Source: Geitlerinema sp. PCC 7407 (GTDB taxonomy: Bacteria > Cyanobacteriota > Cyanobacteriia > PCC-7407). Taken from it: DNA of 64,000 nt. Positions 10,832-19,617 of this stretch are shown piece by piece. The position numbers were made by a program, and so were the translations under genes. The notes beneath the pieces were generated by a model. The model worked only from the letters and a program-made list of their open reading frames with translations, ran no database searches and was not told the origin of the DNA. The stretch lies in NCBI RefSeq assembly GCF_000317045.1, contig NC_019703.1, positions 1,104,501 to 1,168,500 of the forward strand, written 5' to 3'. Numbering within the stretch: the first letter of the stretch is position 1; each line of letters starts with the position of its first letter.

Positions 10832-11152
10832 ATGTTTAGCTCAGATCTGCCAGAACCCGATCTGCTAAAGACTGTCCTACTGCCTCTGCTAGAGGATTTT
10901 CAGTACTGGTTTGGGCGATCGCGATCGCTTTTAGAATCAGAGGAAATTACGTTCTTGAGCCAAGACCAACAGGCTGACCTGCTGGCACGGGTGTGCCAAG
11001 CACAGCAGGAAGTCATGGCTGCTCAGGCACTCTTTAATGCGACAGATGGACAGGTGGGAGTTGAAACGGCAGCCCTCATGCCATGGCACCAACTGGTGAC
11101 CGAGTGTTGGCAAGTTGGAATGCGCTTGCGTACAGAAAAATCGAGAAGCTAG
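10832..11152 (+). CDS. DUF2605 family cyanobacterial protein
   Basis: A 106-residue acidic, helical protein with no signal peptide or membrane segment. Its sequence (start MFSSDLPEPDLLKTVLLPLLEDFQ, then LLESEEITFLSQ) matches my memory of DUF2605, a family confined to cyanobacteria and without known function. A DUF2973-like gene follows on the same strand after 224 bases, a pairing I recall from other cyanobacteria. I propose no function. Confidence 0.75.
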   Translation: MFSSDLPEPDLLKTVLLPLLEDFQYWFGRSRSLLESEEITFLSQDQQADLLARVCQAQQEVMAAQALFNATDGQVGVETAALMPWHQLVTECWQVGMRLRTEKSRS

Positions 11153-11376
11153 GGTCGCAAGAGTTCGTCCTAGGCGTGGGCGAGAAGTCTAAACTTGCTA
11201 GTGCCTTGGCCAGCGATCAGTGATCTAGCCGTAGGAAACAGACTCTGGGAAAAGCGCTAGTCCGCCTAGGGTCCTTGTAAACTGAAAATATTGGAAAGAG
11301 CCACTAAGCACCTGAATATGGTGGTTCTACCGACCGAGCACCCCTGTGTAGGCTTAGCGACCTGGAGCGATCGACG

Positions 11377-11703
11377 ATGCTACATCTGCTTTACATCCTC
11401 ACGTTCACCCTTTTGGCTGGTTTAGCTGTGGTCAATTTGGTGCGGAATTTGATGATGTTGAGCGCGTCAGAAAATAAGCGATCGCAGACCCCAGCCCGTT
11501 TCCAGGTCAACGCGGCTGAAGGCCTCAATCGCCAGCGCCGCAGCGTACCGCATCCCGAATTTTTGGATGAAACCGGTCAACTCATTGAAGAGCCCCTGCT
11601 GGTCATGCGCTCAGTCAATGTTGAAGAAGCACGCCAGCGCCTTGACGCACTCTACAATGCTTCCCCCAATCCCAGCACTGGGGAAACGCCAGAAGAGGCA
11701 TAG
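11377..11703 (+). CDS. DUF2973-like small membrane protein
   Basis: A 108-residue protein with one N-terminal membrane segment (about residues 1-22, MLHLLYILTFTLLAGLAVV) and a soluble tail containing HPEFLDETGQLIEEPLLVMR, which I associate with cyanobacterial DUF2973. Function unknown. With the DUF2605 gene upstream it may form a small co-inherited unit; the 224-base gap leaves co-transcription open. Confidence 0.7.
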   Translation: MLHLLYILTFTLLAGLAVVNLVRNLMMLSASENKRSQTPARFQVNAAEGLNRQRRSVPHPEFLDETGQLIEEPLLVMRSVNVEEARQRLDALYNASPNPSTGETPEEA

Positions 11704-12132
11704 TCTATCCGCCAGCCAGGTTTTGGGTTAACCAAGGGTTCCTTCGAGCTTGGAGAAATCGAATCCCTTGCTGTTGCGTCACACTATGCGCAGATTCTAA
11801 AGTTCGCCGAGAGTACGAACTGCAAAGGCGCAATTGGCGTGAGAATCTTCAACCTGCCCACTAGGCCTTTAAGTCAAGGCTGAGGGCTAGAGACTTCTGT
11901 GAGACGTTTGCCCGCAGGAAGCCAATAGTTTGATTGGCCACTCGGAATGGGAAAAATGCCGGCGGTATTAAGGGCGAATTAATCTTGCACCTATTCTCGG
12001 CTAGTAATAGAACCATTCTGAGGATATAAATCACCAAGCTCCCTAATCAATGCTACGGCAAGACCTACTGAGAAGCTTGGGCTAAACGTCGCGCTAAAGA
12101 ACGGTGAATGATTGGATAGAGTGGGAGCGAAT
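11704..12132. other. Intergenic stretch without a recognised gene
   Basis: About 430 bases between the DUF2973-like gene and the end of the leftward Roadblock-like gene. I found no convincing coding frame, hairpin terminator or RNA gene in it. Confidence 0.5.
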
Positions 12133-12537
12133 TTATGCTGCGTGGAAGCGTGGATTGGCACGCAGCAGACCCAGGTCAAATGCCTGAATCCACTCTAAGA
12201 ACTGGGGTTCAATGATCTCTGCACTGCCGACTTGCAGCAAAAAAGCAGTGTACTGGGTTCTTTGCTTGACCACGATGGCTTCGCAGCCGTCTCCGTGGAT
12301 AACTGCGTAGTGAAAGCCTTCTAGCTTCAGAGATGACGTGAGGAGCGATCGCAATCCCAAAGCTTGAAAAATGGTCTGAACCCAACTGATATTGCTGTTT
12401 TCTCCACTCATCAAATACTCTTTGGGTAAGCCATTCAGGTCGAAAACTGCTGCGCCTAGAATGTAATTTGAGTAGTTGATGGTAGTGCTGGTTGTGCCGG
12501 AGGTAGACCGCAATCCAGAGCTCAAATTAGAAATCAT
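12133..12537 (-). CDS. Roadblock/LC7-like hypothetical protein
   Basis: A 134-residue protein (ATG at 12537; the longer frame uses a TTG at 12549). GAAVFDLNGLPKEYL followed by SWVQTIFQALGLRSLL and a beta hairpin around HYAVIHGDGCEAIVV is the layout of Roadblock/LC7 folds, in which a small alpha/beta domain often regulates a GTPase. I recall similar cyanobacterial proteins annotated as hypothetical. No neighbour points to a partner GTPase. Family assignment is inference from layout, not from a strict motif. Confidence 0.65.
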   Translation of the reverse strand: MISNLSSGLRSTSGTTSTTINYSNYILGAAVFDLNGLPKEYLMSGENSNISWVQTIFQALGLRSLLTSSLKLEGFHYAVIHGDGCEAIVVKQRTQYTAFLLQVGSAEIIEPQFLEWIQAFDLGLLRANPRFHAA

Positions 12538-13091
12538 AGTTAACCACAAATATCAAGTTGGTGAATGGAGAAAATCTAAGCTTGAAAAATCAAAGGAGAG
12601 AAAAAATTTCTATCAGGCAGCTTATAAGGAAAGTCTAAAGGATTTTAAAAGTCTTCGACGACCGTGGGATCGCTCACTTTTGCTTAAAGTAAGTGAGCGC
12701 GTAAATCGGATGGATGAGTAGAACTACGAAGCTTTGAGGATGTTTATTGATTAACCCATATTTTCTTATGAAAAGAACAAGATAGCGTGAGAATTTTATA
12801 AAAAATTTTGAAATCTTAATTCCACGTCCGCACACTTTATAAAGTAAGTTGTTTTTTGCTTTCTTGAAGAATTCGAAGAAAGTCTAAGAGTACGGTGGAA
12901 TCAATGATACAGATAATTTCAAGGATTTTTGTGTAACGCTTTTCAGAATGTTTGTGGGAGTGATTGATTTGCTAATAGATAAATATCTTTATGTATTGGT
13001 TAAAGCATAACTGGCTTAAAAAATAGAAACGTTAAGCTCCCCAAGGCTGTACTTCTGGACAATCTCTAATCTTCATGAAATGGAGGAAGAT
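12538..13091. other. AT-rich intergenic island
   Basis: About 550 bases, clearly more AT-rich than the flanks (for example runs at 12780-12850 and 12955-13030). A rightward 81-codon frame (12476-12721) runs into it, but it overlaps the Roadblock-like gene antisense and lacks a good start. No RNA gene or repeat was recognised. Confidence 0.5.
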
Positions 13092-14312
13092 TTACTGAGA
13101 ACTGGGGCTGACTAAGTGATGAGTGGGGTAGCAGATAGGCTGTCGCCAAAACTGATAGGCAGCATAGGCAAGAGTAATGACTCCTGTGATGATTGCGGAT
13201 TCGTCCACTTCAAATTTGGGGTGATGCAGGGGATAGTTGGGGCCTTGGGGCTTACCGACGCCAAGGCGGAACATCATGCCAGGAGCGTGCTGTAAGTAGA
13301 GGGCAAAGTCTTCAGCGCCGAGAGAGGCTTCGGGTAGGATATCGATGCGATCGCTTCCCCATGCGTCCAGCGCTGACGCTTCGACTAGCTGGGTCAGGGC
13401 CGGATTGTTCACAACCGACGGCACGCCGCGACGGTAGTTCATCTCGTAGCGGGCGCCGTAGGACTGACAAACACTCGCCACAATTTTTTCAATCCAGGCG
13501 GGCAGCTCAGCGTGGGTATCGGGATGGAGCGATCGCACTGTGCCCTGGAGCCGAACCTGATCGGCAATCACGTTGGGAGCCCGGCCGCCGTGAATCTGCC
13601 CGATCGTCAAAACAACGGGACGTAGCGGGTTCTGGGTGCGGCTGATGGCTTGCTGGAGAGTGGTGATCACCTGGGCCGCAATCCAAACCGCATCAATGGC
13701 TTCGTGGGGGCGTGCACCGTGGCCTGACTCCCCCAAAATAATGATTTCTAGATCGTCGGCGGCAGCCGTAAGGACTCCGTGACGAATGCCGATATTGCCT
13801 GCCATGATGGACGGAAAGGCGTGAACGCTCAAAATGGCTGAGACGTCTGTCATCACGTTGTCTTCAATCATCCACCGGGCTCCCTGGGCTGTTTCCTCGG
13901 CAGGCTGAAACAAAAAACGGTGGGAGCCCGGCAGATCATCGGCGATCTGAGCCAATATCATCGCTGTGCCTAGCCCAACGGTGGTGTGGATATCGTGACC
14001 GCAGGCATGCATGATTCCCGGCTTGCGCGAGGCAAACTCGAGATTAGTTTGCTCCTGAATCGGCAGGGCATCTAAATCGGTCCGAATCGCTAGGCGACGA
14101 GGATCCTCTCCCTGGCCATGCAGCTCGGCTACGACGCCCGTTTTGCCGACCATTTCCTGTACCTGGAGGCCGCTAGACGAGAGAACGCCAGCGACATAGG
14201 CGGCGGTTTGATATTCTTGTCCGCTCAGTTCGGGATGGCTATGGAGATGGCGACGAATCTCGACGAGACGGGGCGCGAGCTTTTGGGCGAGGTGTTTAAT
14301 TTGAGTGAGCAC
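13092..14312 (-). CDS. M20 family amidohydrolase
   Basis: Binuclear-metal amidohydrolase of the M20D group (hippurate hydrolase, IAA-amino-acid hydrolase and N-acyl-amino-acid amidohydrolase). The 406 residues start at GTG. MHACGHDIHTT carries the Cys/His metal site and bridging region, PAEETAQGARWMIED carries the catalytic Glu, and GESGHGARPHEAIDA belongs to the lid/dimerisation domain. It is cytosolic with no signal peptide. The natural substrate cannot be read from sequence; N-acyl amino acids are the family norm. The gene stands alone, with a short frame about 80 bases upstream. Confidence 0.93.
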   Translation of the reverse strand: MLTQIKHLAQKLAPRLVEIRRHLHSHPELSGQEYQTAAYVAGVLSSSGLQVQEMVGKTGVVAELHGQGEDPRRLAIRTDLDALPIQEQTNLEFASRKPGIMHACGHDIHTTVGLGTAMILAQIADDLPGSHRFLFQPAEETAQGARWMIEDNVMTDVSAILSVHAFPSIMAGNIGIRHGVLTAAADDLEIIILGESGHGARPHEAIDAVWIAAQVITTLQQAISRTQNPLRPVVLTIGQIHGGRAPNVIADQVRLQGTVRSLHPDTHAELPAWIEKIVASVCQSYGARYEMNYRRGVPSVVNNPALTQLVEASALDAWGSDRIDILPEASLGAEDFALYLQHAPGMMFRLGVGKPQGPNYPLHHPKFEVDESAIITGVITLAYAAYQFWRQPICYPTHHLVSPSSQ

Positions 14313-14389
14313 AGACGATCCGGGAAGCAGGTCTCAGTATTTCTTAGTATGCTCAGACCTTTTGACATCGCGCAATCTTTGCGCTTCTG

Positions 14390-14566
14390 TTAGGGGCGGC
14401 AGGTGCTTGGAGCTGGAGAAATAGATTGATTGGTGGACTCTAGTTCTTCGCAAAGCTGGATCAAATCATAGATGTCGTTGCTGGTGTCGACGGGATTGCC
14501 ATTGTCCGGGACCAGGGGCCAGTCGAAGGGGCGATCGACCTGCTCAGAACTAGAAGATGGTGTCAT
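14390..14566 (-). CDS. Small hypothetical protein (58 residues)
   Basis: ATG 14566 gives MTPSSSSEQVDRPFDWPLVP and ends in STCRP. The acidic centre DTSNDIYDLIQLCEELE looks like a helix. A longer frame starts at 14605. It lies between proC and the amidohydrolase on their strand, downstream of the proC terminator. I do not recognise the family. Coding is plausible from composition and position but not proven. Confidence 0.4.
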   Translation of the reverse strand: MTPSSSSEQVDRPFDWPLVPDNGNPVDTSNDIYDLIQLCEELESTNQSISPAPSTCRP

Positions 14567-14652
14567 GGTGTTGTGGGGGCAACTGGAATAGCTTTTGATC
14601 CACACCGAGTAAAGCGCATTCCTTACGGGCGATCGCCTTTAAACAGAAAAAT

Positions 14653-14686
14653 CGAAAGGCCACGCTCGGAGGAACGCGGCCTTTCG
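14653..14686 (-). terminator. Intrinsic terminator of proC
   Basis: Read on the minus strand: CGAAAGGCCGCG, loop, CGTGGCCTTTCG (12-bp stem, one wobble pair), then ATTTTTCTGTTT. It starts 35 bases after the proC stop. Confidence 0.9.
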
Positions 14687-14721
14687 AAAGCACAAAATGA
14701 TGAATAGGGTGAGTAAAAACT

Positions 14722-15528
14722 CTAGGAGCCAAGCTCTTGCGATCGCCGACAGGCGGCGCGAACCGCCTCAATAAAAGCTGAGCGGAATCCCGAGGCTTCT
14801 AGCTGGGCAATTCCGGCGATCGTCGTGCCGCCGGGACTGGTCACGCGGTCCTTGAGCTCAGCGGGATGCCAGCCGGTTTCGTGCAGCAGCTCTGCGGTGC
14901 CGCGAACGGTTTGGAGCGCGAGCTGAGCCGCGATCGTCCGGGGTAAGCCCATGGCAACGCCACCATCGGTCAGCGCCTCAATGGCAACGGCAATGTAGCC
15001 CGGCCCTGAGCCCGACAGCGCAGTAACAGCGTCCATGAGGTGTTCGGGAACTTGCACCACCTCACCCACGGCCTGAAAGACCTTTTGGGCTGTTTCGAGG
15101 TGGTGGGCCTGTACGCGATCGCCAGCGGCGATCGCCGTGATGCCAGCACCCACCGTAGCTGGCGTATTGGGCATGGCTCTGACCACCGGATGGGCCGGAA
15201 ACGCCGCCTCTAGGCGCGCTAGGGGAGTCCCTGCCAAGATCGACAAAACCAGCGTAGTAGATGGAACCGCGTCAACGGTGAGCGTTGTCAGGGCCGTGTC
15301 AAAGATCTGCGGCTTAACCGCAATCAGCAACACCTCAGTTGCGATCGCTGCCGCCTGATTGTCAGCACTCGTCTGAACACCATACTCCTGAGCTAGATAG
15401 TCACGCCGCTGGGGCATGGGCTCGCTCACCATTACCGCATCAGGGGAATAAGTACCCTGACGCAGAAGACGGGATAGTAGGGCTTCGCCCATTATCCCGC
15501 CTCCAATAATGCCAAGTTGAATCACCAA
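14722..15528 (-). CDS. proC: Pyrroline-5-carboxylate reductase
   Basis: Last step of proline synthesis: NAD(P)H reduction of 1-pyrroline-5-carboxylate to L-proline. It has 268 residues. The N-terminal Rossmann motif GIIGGGIMGEALL, RAMPNTPATVGAG in the middle, and the C-terminal dimerisation signature DRVTSPGGTTIAG are all present. It lies 49 bases downstream of sepF, last in the pipX-pipY-sepF-proC group that many cyanobacteria share, and is followed by a strong terminator. Confidence 0.97.
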   Translation of the reverse strand: MVIQLGIIGGGIMGEALLSRLLRQGTYSPDAVMVSEPMPQRRDYLAQEYGVQTSADNQAAAIATEVLLIAVKPQIFDTALTTLTVDAVPSTTLVLSILAGTPLARLEAAFPAHPVVRAMPNTPATVGAGITAIAAGDRVQAHHLETAQKVFQAVGEVVQVPEHLMDAVTALSGSGPGYIAVAIEALTDGGVAMGLPRTIAAQLALQTVRGTAELLHETGWHPAELKDRVTSPGGTTIAGIAQLEASGFRSAFIEAVRAACRRSQELGS

Positions 15529-15577
15529 GTCCGTGGATTTCCTTAAACCTTTGGTCGTGCTCTAAAGGCTAGAAACA

Positions 15578-16165
15578 CTAGGCCATCCGGGCTGCAGGCT
15601 CAGCACTCCATGCAGGAGTCGGCGCTGCGGGACGGGGCGCGTAGGTCTGCGGCTGAGCCGGCGTCTCGAAGTTGTTGGACTGGGTGCTGACCTGCACGCA
15701 GCTGGGCGTGAACAAGAAAATGCTCTCACCGATTCGCTCTTGGTGACCGTCGATGGCATAGGTGCCGCCTGCCACGAAATCCACAGCTCGCTGAGCTTGA
15801 TCAGGATCCATCATCGTCAGGTTCAGCACAACGGACTTGCGCTCGCGCAGCGCCTGGATAGCTTGGGGCATCTCCTCAAAAGAGCGAGGCTCCATCACCA
15901 TCACTTCAGAAATGCCGTTTACCGCACCGGGCATGCCGATCACATTATTCATCGTAGGTCCCATTCCTGCTTGAGAGACTGATGCGCGTTCCCGAAAACG
16001 ACGACGAGCCCGGTTTTCCTCTTCGGTTACCGCTGGCTGTTGAGGATTTTCTTCTTGGTAGAGGTTTTGGTACTCTTCCCCGTCCATCTCGTCGTATTCA
16101 TACTCGTAGTCCATCGGGTCGTTGAGGCCTACGAAGTCCCGTAGCTTTGTGAAAATCGTATTCAC
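15578..16165 (-). CDS. sepF: Cell-division protein SepF
   Basis: FtsZ-binding protein that tethers and aligns FtsZ filaments at the membrane (Cdv2 in cyanobacteria). Of 195 residues, the first dozen ([12 protein letters not shown]) suit the membrane-binding amphipathic helix. An acidic, low-complexity linker (about 15-60) follows, then the SepF core (about 85-165) with [15 protein letters not shown] and [13 protein letters not shown] Pro/Ala-rich tail closes the protein. It lies upstream of proC; 426 bases separate it from pipY, so it may have its own promoter. Confidence 0.95.
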   Translation of the reverse strand: MNTIFTKLRDFVGLNDPMDYEYEYDEMDGEEYQNLYQEENPQQPAVTEEENRARRRFRERASVSQAGMGPTMNNVIGMPGAVNGISEVMVMEPRSFEEMPQAIQALRERKSVVLNLTMMDPDQAQRAVDFVAGGTYAIDGHQERIGESIFLFTPSCVQVSTQSNNFETPAQPQTYAPRPAAPTPAWSAEPAARMA

Positions 16166-16591
16166 CGTTGACGCTCCATCACAACTAAGGTCAAGCCTGC
16201 AAGCAGCTCTTACTTATAGAAGAAAACTGATAGCCAACCACAGCAAAAATAACTGCTAAGACCACCTTTTCAAACATCTGAAGCAAGACCTTAAGGAAGA
16301 TTTAAAAGTCCTACCTGTCAGCTTGTTTGTTGGCACCCCATGTTGCTCTAGTTGAATTGAGTCAACAGTATACCTTAGATCTCTAGCGCGAACCGGTCGG
16401 TTGGAAAAGTTTAGGAAAACAGCGCTTGGATGGGAATGTTTTCGCCTAAATCTAATGCTTTCAGCTGCTTGCAGGAACTAATTTGTCTGCCAAGTCTTCA
16501 GTCGGGGGTGATATCCCAAAAAGATTGCTGGGCGATCGCCCTAGCAGAGCGACAATATACTAACCACGTTTCCGGCTGAGAAGCAAGAGGT
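16166..16591. other. Intergenic stretch between pipY and sepF
   Basis: A 426-base gap in the leftward run. It is the likely site of a sepF-proC promoter, but I could not pick a convincing -10/-35 pair. No RNA gene or strong hairpin was seen. Confidence 0.5.
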
Positions 16592-17275
16592 TTAGGTCCT
16601 TTCACCGAAGAGCAAGCGTCCTAGGCGTATCATGGTTGACCCTGCCTGGATCGCTAATGGGTAATCAGCTGACATTCCCATAGACAGTTCTTGGATCTGA
16701 AGATTATTCAGATTGAGCTGATTAATGCTCTGACCTAACTGATAGGTATCTTGGAATACCATCAGGGTTTCAGCATCGTCGAGATTGAGGGGTGGAATGG
16801 CCATCAATCCGCAAATTTTGAGGTGCTGAAGCTGATTGAGAATTGGCAAGTCTTGGAGGAGCGTCTCGGCGGACCATCCATATTTGCTGGGATCGGGACG
16901 CAGCTTGACTTGGAGGCACACCTTGGGCGATCGCCCCTGCTCGGCGGCGAGGCGATCGAGCCGCTCGGCTAGCTTGAGGCTGTCGACGGAGTGAATCCAG
17001 TCAAAGGACTCTACGGCTTTGGTGGCTTTGTTGCTCTGGAGATGACCAATCAGGTGCCAGGTGATATCGCTTAGATCTTGCAGCTCAGCCTGCTTGTCGA
17101 GGGCTTCTTGGATCCGATTTTCGCCAAAATCTCGGATGCCAGCAGCGTAGGCTGTGCGGATAGCAGCAGCCGGAAAGCCTTTGGTAACGGCAATGAGGCG
17201 AACCGAAGACGGGATGCTAGCCCGAATTTGCGCAATGCGATCGCCCGAAGCGCTAGGCGCTGCAGAGTGGTTCAT
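16592..17275 (-). CDS. pipY: PLP-homeostasis protein PipY (YggS/PROSC)
   Basis: COG0325 single-domain TIM-barrel protein that binds pyridoxal phosphate and buffers PLP and amino-acid pools; no catalytic activity is established for the family. In 227 residues, Lys32 in AVTKGFP is the Schiff-base lysine, followed by GENRIQEALDK, WHLIGHLQSNK and LSMGMSADYP. Its ATG overlaps the pipX stop as ATGA (4 bases), the usual sign of translational coupling. In Synechococcus the pair is known as pipX-pipY, hence the symbol. Confidence 0.96.
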   Translation of the reverse strand: MNHSAAPSASGDRIAQIRASIPSSVRLIAVTKGFPAAAIRTAYAAGIRDFGENRIQEALDKQAELQDLSDITWHLIGHLQSNKATKAVESFDWIHSVDSLKLAERLDRLAAEQGRSPKVCLQVKLRPDPSKYGWSAETLLQDLPILNQLQHLKICGLMAIPPLNLDDAETLMVFQDTYQLGQSINQLNLNNLQIQELSMGMSADYPLAIQAGSTMIRLGRLLFGERT

Positions 17276-17544
17276 TGAAAAGTCTGCTTATAGATCCGCT
17301 GGAGGTGATTGTAAGCCTCATTGACGCTGCTTTGGCGCCGCAGGAGTCGCAGCTGATGCTCCACGAGCATCCGGGCATCGCCTCGACCCACTGGGTCGAA
17401 TTTGATACCGCTTGGTCCGTTGCTCACTAGGAAAAAGAGGCGCTGAGCGTAGAGGGTAGAGAACAGCTCTTGATTGTCTTCCACCAAACAAACGCGAAAC
17501 AAAAGGCCGAAGGTGGGGTGATTCAGGTAGGTCTCGGTGTTCAT
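17272..17544 (-). CDS. pipX: PII-interacting protein X
   Basis: Cyanobacteria-specific 90-residue protein that either coactivates the nitrogen regulator NtcA (when 2-oxoglutarate is high) or is captured by the PII protein GlnB. The N-terminal Tudor-like domain (MNTETYLNHPTFGLLFRVC, then LYAQRLFFLV and GRGDARMLVEHQLR) and the two C-terminal helices are full length. It overlaps pipY by 4 bases. The 122-base gap upstream may hold a promoter; I did not find a clean NtcA site there. Confidence 0.96.
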   Translation of the reverse strand: MNTETYLNHPTFGLLFRVCLVEDNQELFSTLYAQRLFFLVSNGPSGIKFDPVGRGDARMLVEHQLRLLRRQSSVNEAYNHLQRIYKQTFQ

Positions 17545-17666
17545 TCAGATTTTGGACGGACAAAGAGAGATCAGAATACCACTCGAATGCTGACAATATT
17601 CGGGTGACTAGGTCCAAAGAGGATCTCGGCTGTCCCCTGCTCGTCAGCCAGGGAGCCAGGGGCGAA

Positions 17667-18113
17667 TCAAGCGAGACAAAAGAGAATCACCGTGGCGATC
17701 GCGTAGTCTCCGTCATGGCTGAGGCTGAGCTGCCACTGGGGCTGCTGCCAATCACTGAGGCGCTGGGCTGCGGCGCCATACAGCTTGACCATCGGAGCGC
17801 CGCTGGACTGACGCTGAATCTCAACGTCTCGGTAGCGCACGCCCTGCCAACCAGTGCCCAGGGCTTTGACAATGGCTTCTTTGGCTGCCCAGCGTCCGGC
17901 TAGCCGCTGAATGGGCGCGTTGGTGCGGCGATCGGCTGCTTCCCACTCCAGACTCGGAGCGATCGCCACGGCACTCTGCCAGCAATCTTTTTGCTCCGCA
18001 GGCGTATAAACTCGCTGTAAAAACCGTTCCCCAAAGCGCTCCAGCGTTGCCTGGATTCGGGGAACGTATACAACATCAGTGCCAAGGCGGATGTCCAAAG
18101 TGAGCAGTCTCAC
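17667..18113 (-). CDS. acpS: Holo-[acyl-carrier-protein] synthase
   Basis: Transfers 4'-phosphopantetheine from CoA to acyl carrier protein. The Mg-binding Asp is in LGTDVVYVPRI and the second signature is GRWAAKEAIVKALGTGW; LSLSHDGDYAIA closes the fold. At 148 residues it is slightly longer than the usual 120-130, mostly from an insert after CWQSAVAIAPSLEWEA. The start is GTG 18113; the family core begins about ten residues in. It lies 79 bases downstream of the component I gene. Confidence 0.93.
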   Translation of the reverse strand: MRLLTLDIRLGTDVVYVPRIQATLERFGERFLQRVYTPAEQKDCWQSAVAIAPSLEWEAADRRTNAPIQRLAGRWAAKEAIVKALGTGWQGVRYRDVEIQRQSSGAPMVKLYGAAAQRLSDWQQPQWQLSLSHDGDYAIATVILFCLA

Positions 18114-18192
18114 GAAATTCTTCCCCTCACTTTATCAGGATTGAGGGTCACGATCTGCCCCGAAAACAGAAGGCCTGGAGGGCCGAGACGTA

Positions 18193-19617
18193 CTAGCAGC
18201 CCAGGGACACCTGGGACGGCACCAGCCCCAGCGCAGCCAGCTGGGCCTTGGCCTTTTGCAGCGACTCCTGCCACTCCAAGGTCGGATTGCTGTCCGCCAC
18301 GATGCCCGCTCCCACCTGGCCCCAAACCTGGTGCAGATGGCTGTCGGGCACGGGGGCCATGAGCAGCGTGCGGATCAAGATATTCAAGTCCAGATTGCCT
18401 CGCTGATCGAGATAGCCGCAGGACCCGTAGAACAGGCTCCGGCGCACCGGCTCCAGGGTCTCGATGATTTCCATACAGCGGACCTTGGGGCAGCCAGTGA
18501 TCGTGCCGCCCGGGAACAGCGCCCGAACCAAATCGATGCTGTCACAGTCGGGCTGGAGCGTGCCCCGGACATTGCTGACGAGGTGCATGACGTGGCTGTA
18601 GCGCTCGATGGTCAGCAGCTCATCGACCTCCACCGAGCCCCAAGTGCAGACCCGTCCTAGGTCGTTGCGCTCTAGATCCACGAGCATGATGTGCTCGGCC
18701 TGCTCTTTGCGATTGCTCAGGAGCTCCTCGGCCTTGCTGCGATCGTCGGTGGGGGTTTGGCCCCGGGGGCGGGTGCCAGCGATCGGCCGGGTCTGGCCGA
18801 TGGATCCTTGGCGCTGGACGAGGCGCTCCGGCGAGCCGCTGACCACGCAGCCCCAGGGCGTCTGCCAGTAGCTGGCGAAGGGTGAAGGATTGATCTGCTG
18901 TAGCAGGCGGTAAAGCGCCCAGGGCCGCAGGGCGGTGGCTGTCTCGAAGCGCAGAGTTAAGTTGGCCTGGAAGATGTCGCCTGCTTGAATATGGGCTTTG
19001 GCCTGACGGACAGCGGCTTCGTAGGCGCTTTGCTCGGTTTGGAAGGTGACGGGGTGCGGTTCTAGGGGGGCTGGCGCTGGGGCTTCGGGCGATCGCGCCA
19101 GTTTCTCTTCTAGATCTCCTAGCGCCGTCGGATCGCTGGCGGCCAACCACAGCGTTTGCTCCCAGTGGTCCAGCACGGCAAAACAGTCTGGCACGTACCA
19201 AAAGGCCACGGGAAAAGGCAGGGGATCAGGGTTGAGGCTGGGGAGACGCTCGATCTCCCAGGCCAGGTCGTAGCCCAGCCAGCCCAGCCACCCGCCGGTA
19301 AATGGCAGATCCGCCACCTCTGGCTCGAGGGCGGCCCCAGAAGCGCGCTGAAGCTGTGCCCGCAGAGTCGGCAAAATTTGGCCCACGGGGGGCACCCAAA
19401 CCTGGGCCTGACCCCTGGACTGGCGGGGCGGTCCGCCACAGAGAGAGTAGCGGGCGTGGGGATTGCGCTGGGACGGATCGGCGGCGATCGGGCTCTCTAG
19501 CAAGACGGCGATCGCCTGGGGGTCGCGGGGCCGAAAGAGCGCCTCGAAAATGTCTGAGCCGCTGCGTCCGCCCAAGGGGAGCGATCGCCAGTGCCAGGGC
19601 GCCAAAACCTCGCTCAC
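18193..19617 (-). CDS. Anthranilate/aminodeoxychorismate synthase component I
   Basis: Chorismate-amidating enzyme, either TrpE-like (tryptophan) or PabB-like (folate). I choose GTG 19617 (474 residues) over a longer frame, because GGAGG lies 8 bases upstream and the codon overlaps the ecfT stop as GTGA. TrpE-like traits are LLES at 39-42 (tryptophan-binding motif in TrpE) and Ala280 in PIAGTRPRG. The PabB-like trait is GGTITGCPKVR. E. coli PabB has a nucleophilic Lys where Ala280 stands. The usual catalytic-domain motifs (QANLTLRF, SGSPERLV, MLVDLERNDLG) are present. No glutaminase subunit is adjacent, so which product it makes stays open. Confidence 0.88.
   Translation of the reverse strand: MSEVLAPWHWRSLPLGGRSGSDIFEALFRPRDPQAIAVLLESPIAADPSQRNPHARYSLCGGPPRQSRGQAQVWVPPVGQILPTLRAQLQRASGAALEPEVADLPFTGGWLGWLGYDLAWEIERLPSLNPDPLPFPVAFWYVPDCFAVLDHWEQTLWLAASDPTALGDLEEKLARSPEAPAPAPLEPHPVTFQTEQSAYEAAVRQAKAHIQAGDIFQANLTLRFETATALRPWALYRLLQQINPSPFASYWQTPWGCVVSGSPERLVQRQGSIGQTRPIAGTRPRGQTPTDDRSKAEELLSNRKEQAEHIMLVDLERNDLGRVCTWGSVEVDELLTIERYSHVMHLVSNVRGTLQPDCDSIDLVRALFPGGTITGCPKVRCMEIIETLEPVRRSLFYGSCGYLDQRGNLDLNILIRTLLMAPVPDSHLHQVWGQVGAGIVADSNPTLEWQESLQKAKAQLAALGLVPSQVSLGC

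Noticed and set aside
12476-12721. Rightward 81-codon frame with a Lys/Glu-rich end
   Set aside because: It overlaps the Roadblock-like gene antisense for its first third, has no ribosome site and matches no family I know. The charged end could come from AT-rich composition alone.
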